NCBI RefSeq assembly: GCF_001278075.1
Contig: NZ_CP011340.1
Coordinates: 434,001 to 498,000 of the forward strand
Direction: 5' to 3'
DNA length: 64,000 nt
Source: Streptomyces pristinaespiralis
GTDB lineage: Bacteria > Actinomycetota > Actinomycetes > Streptomycetales > Streptomycetaceae
Of this stretch, positions 18,007 to 27,512 are shown in pieces. The notes under the pieces were generated by a model. It ran no database searches and was not told where the DNA came from. It saw only the letters and a list, made by a program, of their open reading frames with translations. How positions within the stretch are numbered: position 1 is the stretch's first letter; every line of letters begins with the position of its first letter. The position numbers were made by a program, and so were the translations under genes.

Positions 18007-18789
18007 ATGGCCACCACGCCGGACGAACCGACCAACGCGCTGCCCGGCCGTCCGCCCGTGGTGGACATGGCGACCTGGCAGGCTGCCCGTGACGAGCTCC
18101 TGGTCCGCGAGAAGGCCCACACCCACGAGGGCGACGCCATCGCCGCGGCCCGCCGGCGGCTGCCGATGGTGGAGTTCGACGGGACGGTGGAGGTCGTCGG
18201 ACCGGACGGCCCCGTCCCGTTCCTGGACCTGTTCCAGGGGCGCGACGAACTCGTGGTCTACAAGCACATGTGGTACGACGGCGCGCCGCACCAGGGGCAG
18301 TGCGAGGGCTGCACCACCACGGCCTGGCATCTGAAGGACGCCGTCTATCTCAACGCCCGTGGCGTCTCGTTCGCCGTGCTGACCACGGGCCGCCCGGAGG
18401 AGGTGGCCTCCTACGTGGAGTTCATGGGCTACACCCAGCCCTGGTACTCGGTACGGGGCGCGGACGCGCCGGTCGGCGGTGACATGGGCTACCTGACCTG
18501 CTTCCTGCGTGACGGCGACCGGGTGTTCCTCACCTACTCCACGACGGGCCGTGGCAACGAGAGGGTCAACGGGTCCCTCGGCCTGCTCGACATGACGCCC
18601 TACGGCCGCGGCGAGGCGTGGGAGGACAACCCCGACGGCCGGCCCGAGGGCCGTAGCCCGTGCTGGTCCTGGCGCTCGGACGCGGACGGGAACGCCACCT
18701 GGGGCCCGACCAGCCGCCCCGTGCCGCAGTGGACCCGCCCCGGCGCGACCCCCGTGGAGACGCTCGGCCGGCACGGCACCCACCATTGA
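18007..18789 (+). CDS. DUF899 thioredoxin-like protein
   Basis: A 260-residue DUF899 protein, a thioredoxin-fold branch. Typical features are the N-terminal WQAARDELLVREKAHTHEGDAIAAARRRLPMV, the VVYKHMWYDGAPHQGQCEGCTT segment containing the paired cysteines CEGC, and a Trp/Tyr-rich C-terminal half (EFMGYTQPWYSV, WEDNPDGRPEGR). A redox role is inferred from the fold and the CxxC. The ATG at 18007 has GGAGGACACC upstream. The gene converges with an AraC regulator. Confidence 0.88.
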   Translation: MATTPDEPTNALPGRPPVVDMATWQAARDELLVREKAHTHEGDAIAAARRRLPMVEFDGTVEVVGPDGPVPFLDLFQGRDELVVYKHMWYDGAPHQGQCEGCTTTAWHLKDAVYLNARGVSFAVLTTGRPEEVASYVEFMGYTQPWYSVRGADAPVGGDMGYLTCFLRDGDRVFLTYSTTGRGNERVNGSLGLLDMTPYGRGEAWEDNPDGRPEGRSPCWSWRSDADGNATWGPTSRPVPQWTRPGATPVETLGRHGTHH

Positions 18790-18814
18790 CGCGCCTGAGC
18801 CGGCGACGACGACT

Positions 18815-19240
18815 TCACGGACGCTTCTCCACAGGCGCGCGGGACGGCGAGAACCCGCCGGCCCAGAGCATCGCGTAGCACCCGGGTATGAGGGCGGCGC
18901 CGCGGCCCACGTGCTTGGCGCGGTACTCGCTCGGTGAGAGTCCGGTCTGCTTCTTGAAGCGGGCGGAGAACGTGCCGAGGCTGCTGAAGCCGACGAGGGT
19001 GCAGATCTCGGTGACGGAGAGATTCGCGGTGCGGAGCATCTCCTCCGCCCGTTCGACCCGGCGGCGGGACAGGTACTGGCCCGGTGTCTGCCCGTACACG
19101 GCCTTGAAGGCCCGGACGAAGTGGTAGCGGGAGTATCTGGCGTGGGCGGCGATCGCGTCGAGGTCGAGCGGTTCCGCCCAGTCGCGGTCCATCGCGTCCT
19201 TGGCGAGGCGCAGCTGCCGTAGATGGTCCGGGTTCGTCAC
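18815..19240 (-). CDS. AraC family transcriptional regulator
   Basis: A 141-residue protein that is nearly all DNA-binding domain. Two helix-turn-helix units are visible: LDLDAIAAHARYSRYHFVRAFKAVYGQTPGQYL and LSVTEICTLVGFSSLGTFSARFKKQTGLSPSEYR. There is no N-terminal cupin, so it belongs to the short MarA/SoxS-like group; a 30-residue tail with VGRGAALIPGCYAMLWAGG is unusual but common in Streptomyces homologues placed near VOC genes. It may control a nearby VOC gene. Confidence 0.9.
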   Translation of the reverse strand: MTNPDHLRQLRLAKDAMDRDWAEPLDLDAIAAHARYSRYHFVRAFKAVYGQTPGQYLSRRRVERAEEMLRTANLSVTEICTLVGFSSLGTFSARFKKQTGLSPSEYRAKHVGRGAALIPGCYAMLWAGGFSPSRAPVEKRP

Positions 19241-19401
19241 GCTCCCATGCTGGCACGGGGCACCGACAGCGGGGAGCGCCGGAGCGGGTGGGGGCCATTG
19301 ACGCTTGAGGGGAACATCTGGTCGGATCGTGTTGTTCTACGCCAAACAGGTCACAGCGATACCGCGTGCCTGCCGTTCCCGGCTACGGATTCCGGCTGCC
19401 C

Positions 19402-20157
19402 ATGATGCTCTCCCGAACTGCACCCGCCGCCCTCATAGGCGTGACCGTCCTCCTCTCCGGTTGCGCCGGCGCGGGAGCGGCCGAAGGTTCCGGCACGGCC
19501 GGCAAGGCGGCCGTCAGCGCCGCGGCGCCGGCCAGGGCCACCGCCGACGCACGGGGCACCGCCACTCCCCCCTCCCCCGCCGCGCCCGTCTCCGGCTCCG
19601 GCGCGCCCGCGTCCACGGAGCCGCCCGCCCCGGCCTTCGATCCCCGCACCGAGGCCGCGGTGCTGTCCGTCCCGGCGATCGGGCTCGAGGACCTGCGGGT
19701 GGTGCCGTACGAGGGCACCACCGACGACTGGCCGGGCACCCGGATCCAGAACCGGGGTGTGGCGGCGAGTCCGTACGGCGACCGGGGTGGCGTCGGGCCG
19801 GGCGAGGTCGGCAACTATCTGGTCACCGCGCATCGCCTCTCCTCCGGCGGGCCGATGCGGGACGTGCCGGCCCTGGACAAGGGCGATTCCGTGTTCGTGA
19901 CCGCGGGCGGTTCGGTGTACGAGTACGTGATCACAGAGACCCGTCAGACGTCGTTCCGCTCGGAGCGTTCGCTCGCCGAGCAGCGGGCCGCGGTACCGGG
20001 CCACCCCGGCGAGCGCCCCACCAAGGCGATGATCACCCTCTCCACCTGCGCGACTCCCGAGGACGACGCGGCGGGCAACTTCTGGCGGGACGACAAGGGC
20101 AACCCGGAGCACCGCATCGACAAGATCGGCGTGCTGCGCGAGGTGTCCGACCGGTAG
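19402..20157 (+). CDS. sortase (class E/F type) with lipoprotein signal
   Basis: About 251 residues from the ATG at 19402; GTG 19366 is an alternative giving 263. The N-terminus (MMLSRTAPAALIGVTVLLSGC) is a lipoprotein signal with lipobox LSGC and Cys21. A Pro/Ala/Thr-rich linker follows. The sortase domain contains the catalytic His in YLVTAHRLSSGG, Cys in ITLSTCATPED and a C-terminal basic residue region (NPEHRIDKIGVL). Sortases cut and transpeptidate sorting signals; the target is not in this window. Most sortases are anchored by a transmembrane helix, so a lipid anchor is notable. Confidence 0.8.
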   Translation: MMLSRTAPAALIGVTVLLSGCAGAGAAEGSGTAGKAAVSAAAPARATADARGTATPPSPAAPVSGSGAPASTEPPAPAFDPRTEAAVLSVPAIGLEDLRVVPYEGTTDDWPGTRIQNRGVAASPYGDRGGVGPGEVGNYLVTAHRLSSGGPMRDVPALDKGDSVFVTAGGSVYEYVITETRQTSFRSERSLAEQRAAVPGHPGERPTKAMITLSTCATPEDDAAGNFWRDDKGNPEHRIDKIGVLREVSDR

Positions 20158-20166
20158 ACGGCACGG

Positions 20167-20207
20167 CGCCGCCCGGCCGCCCCCTCAAGGGGACCGGCCG
20201 GGCGGCG
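20167..20207. terminator. strong bidirectional terminator
   Basis: A 13-bp perfect stem (CGCCGCCCGGCCG / CGGCCGGGCGGCG) carries an inner CCCC-TCAA-GGGG stem-loop. It sits between the convergent sortase and catalase genes. Confidence 0.75.
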
Positions 20208-20223
20208 GCCGTATCGGCGCTTG

Positions 20224-22449
20224 TCAGGCCGCGAAGCGCTCCCACACGCGGTGGCTGCCCAGGAGCCGGGTGATCTCCTCGAGCGTGCCCTCCTCGCCGC
20301 GGCCGGTCACCACTCCCGGCGCGTCGGCGGGCACGCCGGCCGCCGCGAGTACGTCGTCCGCGCCTGCCCAGCCGCCGATCGCCTTGCCGTGCCGGTACGC
20401 CTCGGACAGCATCAGCAGCACCCTCGGGTCGGATGCGCCGGCGCGTCCCGCCGCCGGGTCGCCCGCCTTGGCGTCGCGGGCGCCGATCGCGTCGGCGGCC
20501 GGGCCGGGGGCTCCGGCGAGCAGCAGGGCGTCGAACTCGATCGAGCGCGCGGTGGCGAAGGTGCGCTGCACGGCCACCGGTTCCCCGCCGTCGCCGAGCG
20601 CGCCTCCGTCGGGGCCGACGACCAGTGGAACCATGCCCGCCGCCAGCACGGACCGTCGCACGGTACGGACTCCGTCGAGGTCGCAGCCCGCGTCGGCGAC
20701 GATCCCGATGACACGGCCGTCCAGCGGCCAGGTCTGTCCGACCTGCGAGAGCGCCGGGCTCGGCTCCACGGACGCGAGAGGCTCCGTCGGCTCGGGCGCG
20801 GGCAGGCCGAGGGCGGCGGCGACACCGGCGCACAACTCGGGGTCGATGTTGGCGAGGACCCGCAGGCCGCGTTCCTTGACGGCCTGCTCGTAGCATTTGC
20901 CCAGCTCGAACGAGTAGGCGGCGATGATGTGTTCGCGCTCCACGGGCGACATGCTGAGCCAGAACCGGCGAGGCTGGCTGAAGTGGTCGGCGAACGAGTC
21001 CGGCGCCTCGCGGACCTTCTTCGCCGCCGGCACCGTGACGGGCACCTCGACGTAGGCGCCGAGGTCCGCCCCTGCCTGGAACGGGCAGCCGCCGTCGAGC
21101 GAGTTGGGCCGGTAGGGCGCCACACCCCGGTGCACGGCCGTCTGGTGCATGCCGTCCCGCAGCATGTCGTTGACCGGTGCGTGGGTGCGGTTGACGGGAA
21201 TCTGGGCGAAGTTGGGGCCGCCGAGCCGGCTGATCTGGGTGTCCAGGTAGGAGAAGAGCCGGCCGGACAGCAGCGGGTCGTCCGTGATGTCGATTCCGGG
21301 GACGAGGTGGCCCGGGTGGAAGGCGACCTGCTCGGTCTCCGCGAAGAAGTTCGACGGGTTGGTGTTCAGGGTCAGCAGTCCGATCGGCTGTACCGGCGCC
21401 AGTTCCTCGGGGACGATGTTCGTCGGGTCGAGCAGGTCGATCCCCTCGAACGTCTGCTCAGGGGTGTCGGGGAAGGTCTGGACGCCCAGTTCCCACTGCG
21501 GGTAGGCACCCGCCTCGATGGCGTCGGCGAGGTCCCTTCGGTGGAAGTCGGGGTCCATCCCGCTGGTGATCTGCGCCTCCTCCCACACCATGGAGTGCAC
21601 GCCCAGCTTCGGTTTCCAGTGGAACTTCACCAGCGTCGTGTCACCCACGGCGTTGACCAGGCGGAAGGTGTGGACGCCGAATCCCTCCATCATGCGGAAC
21701 GAGCGGGGGATGCCCCGGTCCGACATGTTCCACAACGTGTGGTGGGTGGCCTCCGTGTGCAGGGTGACGAAGTCCCAGAACGTGTCGTGGGCGCTCTGCG
21801 CCTGCGGGATCTCGCGGTCGGGATGCGGTTTGCCGGCGTGGATGATGTCCGGGAACTTGATCGCGTCCTGGATGAAGAAGACCGGGATGTTGTTACCGAC
21901 GAGATCGAAAGTGCCCTCTGTCGTATAGAACTTGGTGGCGAAGCCACGGGTGTCGCGCACCGTGTCGGCGGAGCCGCGGGAACCGAGGACCGTCGAGAAG
22001 CGGACGAAGACCGGCGTCTCGACGTCCTTGCCGAGGAACGCCGCCTTGGTGATCTGCGCGGCGGTGCCGTAGCCCTGGAAGACGCCGTGCGCCGCGGCGC
22101 CGCGCGCGTGGACGACCCGCTCCGGGATGCGCTCGTGGTCGAAGTGGGTGATCTTCTCACGCAGGTGGTGGTCCTGCAGCAGGACGGGGCCGCGGCTGCC
22201 GGCCTTCAGGGAGTGGTCGGTGTCCGGGAGCCGGGCTCCCTGTGCGGTCGTCAGGTACGGACCGGCCTGCGCGACGGCCGCCTGGTCGGCCCCCGTCTCC
22301 TGTCCGGTCGGGCTCACGGTCGCCGGGCCGCTCTGGTCCGGTTTGGGCGGGAGCGGCTCCCTCGGCTTTGTCGGTTCGTCGACGGTGGGCGGTAGCGGTG
22401 ACGGCCTGCCGGGGATGCCGCCTTCGGCGCCGGAGTTCTTCCGCTTCAT
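20224..22449 (-). CDS. katE: large-subunit catalase (KatE/HPII type)
   Basis: A 741-residue clade-II catalase. Core motifs include [14 protein letters not shown] (distal His), [29 protein letters not shown], the [17 protein letters not shown] region and the proximal heme-Tyr stretch [15 protein letters not shown]. After about residue 560 a C-terminal class-I glutamine-amidotransferase-like domain follows ([13 protein letters not shown] ... FDALLLAGA), typical of HPII-type enzymes and catalytically silent. It dismutates hydrogen peroxide in the cytoplasm. The ATG at 22449 has GTGGAGGACGC upstream. Confidence 0.95.
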   Translation of the reverse strand: MKRKNSGAEGGIPGRPSPLPPTVDEPTKPREPLPPKPDQSGPATVSPTGQETGADQAAVAQAGPYLTTAQGARLPDTDHSLKAGSRGPVLLQDHHLREKITHFDHERIPERVVHARGAAAHGVFQGYGTAAQITKAAFLGKDVETPVFVRFSTVLGSRGSADTVRDTRGFATKFYTTEGTFDLVGNNIPVFFIQDAIKFPDIIHAGKPHPDREIPQAQSAHDTFWDFVTLHTEATHHTLWNMSDRGIPRSFRMMEGFGVHTFRLVNAVGDTTLVKFHWKPKLGVHSMVWEEAQITSGMDPDFHRRDLADAIEAGAYPQWELGVQTFPDTPEQTFEGIDLLDPTNIVPEELAPVQPIGLLTLNTNPSNFFAETEQVAFHPGHLVPGIDITDDPLLSGRLFSYLDTQISRLGGPNFAQIPVNRTHAPVNDMLRDGMHQTAVHRGVAPYRPNSLDGGCPFQAGADLGAYVEVPVTVPAAKKVREAPDSFADHFSQPRRFWLSMSPVEREHIIAAYSFELGKCYEQAVKERGLRVLANIDPELCAGVAAALGLPAPEPTEPLASVEPSPALSQVGQTWPLDGRVIGIVADAGCDLDGVRTVRRSVLAAGMVPLVVGPDGGALGDGGEPVAVQRTFATARSIEFDALLLAGAPGPAADAIGARDAKAGDPAAGRAGASDPRVLLMLSEAYRHGKAIGGWAGADDVLAAAGVPADAPGVVTGRGEEGTLEEITRLLGSHRVWERFAA

Positions 22450-22623
22450 GCGTCCTCCACGGGTACGGGTGCCGGACGCCGGAGAGACTCCGCCGCCTCG
22501 GACATACTCAGCCGATTCTTCTGCCCCAGCGGGCACACGGCAGTCCCGGTACGCCCATCCCGGTGGGCCGGACGGCGAGCAGTGGCCCCCGCGGTGAAGC
22601 ACCCGTCCCGTGACGTGAGGCGC

Positions 22624-23385
22624 CTACATTCCGCCCGCGACGCGCAGCACCGCTCCCGTGGTGTACGACGCGTCGTGCGAGAGGAGCCAGGCGACCGCGC
22701 CGGCGACCTCCTGCGGCTGTCCGGCCCTGCCCATGGGCACATTGGCCGCGACCTTCGCGGGCCGCTGCGGGTCCTCGTGGAAGTCGGTCCAGATGGTGCC
22801 GGGGGCGACGCAGTTGACCCGGATGCCGTCGGCGGCGACCTCCTTGGACAGACCCGTCGTCATGGCGTCGACGGCCGCTTTGGTGGCCGCGTAGTGCACG
22901 TACTGGCCAGGGCTGCCGAGAGTGGCGGCCGCGGAGGAGATGTTGACGATCGCACCGCCGCCGGAGCCGGTCATGTCACGGACCGCACGGCGGGCGCAGA
23001 GGAGGTATCCCCACACGTTGACCTCCAGGGCGCGGCGCATCCCTTCTGCGTCGGCGTCCGCGAGGCGGCCGTTGGGCCCGCTGATGCCGGCGTTGTTCAC
23101 CAGGCCGGTGACGGTGCCCAGTTCGGCCGCGCTGTCGAAGAGACGGTCGACGGACCGCTCGTCCGCGGTGTCGACCCGGACGGCAAGGGACCGGCGTCCG
23201 GCCGCGCGGATCGCCTCGGCGACCTCGTGCGCGGCGGCCTCGTCGGACCGGTAGCCGATCACCACGTCGTGGCCTTCCACGGCGAGGCGGGCGCAGACAG
23301 CGGCGCCGATTCCGCGGCTGCCGCCGGTCACGACGGTGAGTTGCTGACGCAAGGCGGGCTCCGGTCGTACGGGGGCGGGGCACAT
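22624..23385 (-). CDS. SDR family oxidoreductase
   Basis: A 253-residue classical short-chain dehydrogenase. Visible motifs: nucleotide loop TGGSRGIG, NNAGISG, catalytic Tyr and Lys in YAATK, and APGTIWTDFH after the active site. The Arg-rich region after the second strand (GYRSDEAAAH) suggests NADPH. The C-terminus YTTGAVLRVAGGM is standard. Substrate unknown. It lies downstream of the SpoIIE phosphatase gene on the same strand with about 100 bases between them. The ATG at 23385 has no clear ribosome site. Confidence 0.85.
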   Translation of the reverse strand: MCPAPVRPEPALRQQLTVVTGGSRGIGAAVCARLAVEGHDVVIGYRSDEAAAHEVAEAIRAAGRRSLAVRVDTADERSVDRLFDSAAELGTVTGLVNNAGISGPNGRLADADAEGMRRALEVNVWGYLLCARRAVRDMTGSGGGAIVNISSAAATLGSPGQYVHYAATKAAVDAMTTGLSKEVAADGIRVNCVAPGTIWTDFHEDPQRPAKVAANVPMGRAGQPQEVAGAVAWLLSHDASYTTGAVLRVAGGM

Positions 23386-23482
23386 GCGGACCGACTTTAA
23401 TCGGCCCCCCTCGGCCGCCTCACCTCGGCCTGCCCGGACGCTGCCGTCGGCGGACCACCCGGGCAGGCGCGGGAACCGCCGG

Positions 23483-25657
23483 TCAGGGCATCGACCGCAG
23501 CAACAGCAGCGCGGTGTCGTCCGTCCGGTCGCCCGAGGGCAGTGCTCCCTGCATGAGCTGGTCGGCCAGGGCCTCGAGGTCGTGGGCGCCGACGGCCAGG
23601 GAGCGGGCGAGTTCGTCGATCGCGAACCCGATGTCGGTGCCAGGCCGTTCCACCAGTCCGTCGGTGAAGAGGGCCATGACGCTGCCGGGCGGCAGGGCGA
23701 CCTCGACGGACAGGTAGTCGGAGGTCTGCTCGATGCCGAGCAGCAGGCCCGGTGGCACGGCCACGGTCCGGGCCTTGCCGTCGGGGTCGCGCAGCAGCGG
23801 CGGCGGGTGGCCCGCCGTGGACAGGCGGGCACGTCCGCGGGCGAGATCGATCTGCACGTAGAGGCAGCTGGCGAAGAGTCCCGGATTGAGGTCGGTGAGG
23901 AGGCGGTTGGCGCCGGCGAGGACGTCGTTGGGAGATGCTCCGGCGAGGGCCTGCGCGCGGACCGCCGTCCGGACCTGGCCCATCAGCGCGGCCGCGGGGA
24001 CACTGTGGCCCTGGACGTCGCCGATGACGGCCGCGGCCGTGGTGGCGTCGAGGCGGATCAGGTCGTAGAAGTCGCCTCCGATGTCCATGCCGCGGGTGGC
24101 GGGCAGATAGCGGGCGGTTGCCTGAAGGTTCTTCAGCGAGGGCAGGGTCTGCGGGAGCAGGCTCGTCTGGAGGCTGCGGGCGAGGCCGCTCTTGGTGTCG
24201 TAGAGGTGCGCCCGGTCGAGGGCCTGGGCGACCAGACCGCCGAACGCGGTGAGCATGGCCCGTTCGTCGTGGGCGAAGGGCCGGGGGCGGTCGTAGGCCA
24301 GGACGCAGCAGCCGATCGGGCGGCCGGCCGCCACGAGCGGCAGGAACGCCCAGGCGTGATTGCCGTCGTCGCCGACCACGTTCGGAAACGCGTCCTGAAG
24401 TTCGCGGCGGGAGGCGAAGAACGCGGGCTCGCCGGTGCTCACCGCGCGCCCGCTCGGGTTGTCGGGTGCCAGGGGCACTCCGCCGAGCTGTTCGGCCTCC
24501 TGCAGGCCGTATCCGCTGTGGCCGCGCAGCCGCAGCCGGCCGGCGTGGGTGGCGAGCAGGGCGACGGCGTGGGCTCCGAAGCTGGGGGCGATCTGGTCCA
24601 CGACGAGCTTGATCACGTCGGGCACGCTGAGCGCCTCGGTGAGAGCGGCGGCGAGGTGCGCCATCCGGTAGAGGACGTCGGCGCGGGGCGCGGTCGGGGC
24701 CGGTGCCCTTCCGGTCTCCCGCAGTGCGGGCGGACCGGCTGCGACGGCGGCCTCGGCGGGCGCCGGTTGGGCGGACGAGGTGGCTGCCTCGCCTCCGACC
24801 AGCCGGGAGGGCGCGATGCGGACGCTGATGCCCCGTGCGTCGGGGTAGAGCTCGAGGGACAGCCACAGGCCGTCGGGGCGCCGCACGGTGAACGAGGTGG
24901 GCCGGCGGCTCATGACGGCCGAACGGTAGCGGTCCTCGAAGACGGGGTCGTCGAGCCACGGCAGGAGCTCCCAGGGCCGGGCGCCCGTCAGCGCCACGAT
25001 GTCGGAGCCGACGAGCTTCGCCCCTGTGGCGTTGACGAAGGTGACCCTGCCGTCGAGGTCGAGCGCGCAGCAGCCCTCCGGCAGGCGTTCGGTGTAGTCC
25101 ACCGCGGCGAAGGCCTGGGACTGGGTGACCCGGCGCCCGCGGGGCACCGGCGTCAGCCGCGGTTCGGCGTTCGGCAGGACGGGGTGACCGTTCTCCTCCG
25201 CCCGGCGCAGGGCCGCCGCGGCGTGGCCGCACGTCCTTTCGAGAGCCTTCCGCCAGGCCGGATCGATCTCCAGGGACTGGGAGCCGGGCCAGAGCACCAG
25301 GAGCCCGCCCCAGGTGCGGCCGGTGCTGGTGACGGGGGCGGCGGCGAGGGCGAACGAGTAGGGCAGGGCCAGCCCGAGGCGCGGGTAGCGGCGGGCCAGT
25401 TCCCCTTCCGCCCCGACCCAGATCAGGCGGTCCTCACGGACCGCCTGGGCGAGCGGGCCGGAGGCGGAGACGCCGACCCTGGCCCACGGCATGGCGAGAC
25501 TGGAGGGCACTCCGGCGAGGACCACGGCACTCAGCACCTGGCTCCGCGGCGGCAGCACGTAGATCCCGCCGCCGTAGCCGCCTGTCTCCCGCAGGGCCCG
25601 GGACAACAACCGCTGCAGGGCCTCCACGGCACCGTCCTGCTCGTCCGCCGACGCCAT
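23483..25657 (-). CDS. GAF-PAS-GAF-SpoIIE phosphatase
   Basis: A 724-residue sensor phosphatase. Order: an N-terminal GAF-like region (about residues 10-150), a PAS domain (180-285; CALDLDGRVTFVNATGAKLVG), a GAF domain (330-475; VIKLVVDQIAPSFGAHAVAL), then a SpoIIE/PP2C catalytic domain (490-720). Metal-site residues are visible in GMDIGGDFYDL, VIGDVQGHSVPAAALM and the C-terminal RTDDTALLLL. It would dephosphorylate an anti-anti-sigma (STAS) protein and so release a sigma factor; cytoplasmic. No STAS or kinase gene is adjacent. Confidence 0.92.
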   Translation of the reverse strand: MASADEQDGAVEALQRLLSRALRETGGYGGGIYVLPPRSQVLSAVVLAGVPSSLAMPWARVGVSASGPLAQAVREDRLIWVGAEGELARRYPRLGLALPYSFALAAAPVTSTGRTWGGLLVLWPGSQSLEIDPAWRKALERTCGHAAAALRRAEENGHPVLPNAEPRLTPVPRGRRVTQSQAFAAVDYTERLPEGCCALDLDGRVTFVNATGAKLVGSDIVALTGARPWELLPWLDDPVFEDRYRSAVMSRRPTSFTVRRPDGLWLSLELYPDARGISVRIAPSRLVGGEAATSSAQPAPAEAAVAAGPPALRETGRAPAPTAPRADVLYRMAHLAAALTEALSVPDVIKLVVDQIAPSFGAHAVALLATHAGRLRLRGHSGYGLQEAEQLGGVPLAPDNPSGRAVSTGEPAFFASRRELQDAFPNVVGDDGNHAWAFLPLVAAGRPIGCCVLAYDRPRPFAHDERAMLTAFGGLVAQALDRAHLYDTKSGLARSLQTSLLPQTLPSLKNLQATARYLPATRGMDIGGDFYDLIRLDATTAAAVIGDVQGHSVPAAALMGQVRTAVRAQALAGASPNDVLAGANRLLTDLNPGLFASCLYVQIDLARGRARLSTAGHPPPLLRDPDGKARTVAVPPGLLLGIEQTSDYLSVEVALPPGSVMALFTDGLVERPGTDIGFAIDELARSLAVGAHDLEALADQLMQGALPSGDRTDDTALLLLRSMP

Positions 25658-25871
25658 GACCTAGTCCTTCGCGGCGGGCCCGGACCGTGCCGTACCCGCG
25701 CGGTGCGGCGCCGTCCGGCGGACTCCCGCCGCGGGCCGACCGGGCCGGGGGCCGAGGCCGGAGCGTTCCGGGCGGCCGGTCGGCGCGGGACAAGGTACAG
25801 GTTTCATCATTTGTGGACATTACGCCCATACCGCTATGGTCCGCACCCTTGGGCCGCGGACCGGGGAACGC

Positions 25872-27350
25872 TCAGGAACCGGACCGGTCCTCCACGGTCA
25901 CCCGCACCGTCCTGACCTCGGGGTCGGCGCCGTCGGGGACGACCATGCCGGCGTCGACACCGCTGCGCAGGTACCGCAGCGCCGCCTCGTTCAGGCGCTC
26001 GCCGGGCAGCGCCGCGGGGATGCCCGGCGGGTAGGGGGTGAGCATCTCGGCGCTGACCCGGCCCACCGCCTTCTCCCACGGGACCTGCTCGACCCTGCCG
26101 AAGTAGGCGTCACGCGGCAGCATGACCTGCTCCAGCCGCAGCTCGGCGGGTTCGGGCACCTCCACCTCGGGCGCCGGCCGCAGGTGCGGCGCCTGGGCAG
26201 GCACGTCCCGCAGGGCGGCGAGCAGCCGCTCCGCGGAGTTCTCGTCGTCCGCGTGGGTCAACTGCGCGCTGATGCGCCGGTGGTCGGCGAGATGGAGGTT
26301 GACGCGGTGGGTCCGGCGCAGCCGGTCCGCGATCCGGTAGCCGGTCGTGCCGAGCTCGCTGACGTCGATGACGATTTGCAGCGGGTCCATGTCGGTCGCA
26401 CGGCCGGGACCGCAGAGGTCGTCCCTGCCGTGGACGTGCAGGCCGTCGATGTCCTCGATGCGGGCCCGGACGTCGCCGGCCAGCGCCAGCGCCGCGTCGT
26501 ACAGGGCACGGCCGTGCTCGACCATCTGGCGGCGCCATCCGTCGAGCGCGGCGTAGATCAGCGTGGAAGGGCTCGTCGTGCCCAGCAGATCCTCACGGCT
26601 CTTGAGGACCGTCGGGTCGATCAGGTCGCCCTGGAGGTGGAAGACGGAACCCTGCTCGAGACCCGAGCCCATCTTGTGGACCGAGGTGACACACACGTCG
26701 GCCCCGGCGTCCATGGCCCATGTCGGCAGGTCGGGGTGGAAGGGCAGATGGGCGCCCCACGCCTCGTCCACGATGAGCGGCACCCCGTACTCGTGGCACG
26801 CCTCCGCGATGCCGGTCAGGTCCGAGCAGGTCCCGTAGGGCGTGGGCGTCGTCACCAGCGCCCCGCGGGCGTCGGGGTGCTCCTCGAAAGCGGCACGGAA
26901 GGCGTCCGCGGACGGCGGGTGGGCCATGCGCCGGTCCGCGTCCCACTGGGGCTCCACCCAGACGGGCCGGATGCCCGCGAGCACGAGGCCGGAGACCACG
27001 GACTTGTGCGCGTCCCGGCCCACGAGCAGCTTCTCGTGAGGGCCTGCGACGGCGAGCATGGCCGCCTTCACGGACAGCGAACTGCCGCAGGTGGAGAAGA
27101 AGGTGTGTTCCGCCCCGACGGCGTCCGCCATCAGTTCCTGGGCGTGCTCGAGGACCGAGTGCGAGGAGGTCCGGTCGTCGAGGCCGCTGATCGCGAGCAC
27201 GTCGGACCGGAACACATCGTCGCCCATCACCGCTCGGACCCGTGGGTCGGCGCCGCGGTGCTGCTTGTGCCCGGGCGGCGTGAAAGGGGTCTGTTGCTCC
27301 GCGTGGTACGCGGCCAGCGCTTCCAGTACGGGTGTCCGTGAGTGGTCCAT
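25872..27350 (-). CDS. Orn/Lys/Arg decarboxylase family enzyme
   Basis: A 492-residue PLP-dependent fold-type I decarboxylase. The N-terminus YHAEQQTPFTPPGHKQHRGADPRV is characteristic, THCG-type cofactor residues appear in TFFSTCGSSLSVKAAML, the aspartate in LIVDEAWGAHLPFHP and the PLP lysine in VTSVHKMGSGLEQGS. The C-terminal domain ends TPYPPGIPAALPGE. It lacks the N-terminal response-regulator-like wing of E. coli CadA/SpeC, so it is the short actinobacterial form. Product would be cadaverine, putrescine or agmatine. The ATG at 27350 has CGGAGCC upstream; divergent from the LLM gene. Confidence 0.9.
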   Translation of the reverse strand: MDHSRTPVLEALAAYHAEQQTPFTPPGHKQHRGADPRVRAVMGDDVFRSDVLAISGLDDRTSSHSVLEHAQELMADAVGAEHTFFSTCGSSLSVKAAMLAVAGPHEKLLVGRDAHKSVVSGLVLAGIRPVWVEPQWDADRRMAHPPSADAFRAAFEEHPDARGALVTTPTPYGTCSDLTGIAEACHEYGVPLIVDEAWGAHLPFHPDLPTWAMDAGADVCVTSVHKMGSGLEQGSVFHLQGDLIDPTVLKSREDLLGTTSPSTLIYAALDGWRRQMVEHGRALYDAALALAGDVRARIEDIDGLHVHGRDDLCGPGRATDMDPLQIVIDVSELGTTGYRIADRLRRTHRVNLHLADHRRISAQLTHADDENSAERLLAALRDVPAQAPHLRPAPEVEVPEPAELRLEQVMLPRDAYFGRVEQVPWEKAVGRVSAEMLTPYPPGIPAALPGERLNEAALRYLRSGVDAGMVVPDGADPEVRTVRVTVEDRSGS

Positions 27351-27512
27351 GTGGCTCCGCTTCCCTTCGGGACGGCACGAAAACTGACGGGCTGGACCGA
27401 ACGAGGCATTCCGCCACGACTCCCGGCCGATCTTCCGGGCCCGCGAAGCCCCCGCCGCCTTGCCACGAAAAGCGGTTGTCGGCGCCCGGGGCCGACGGGT
27501 AGTAGTTCTCGC

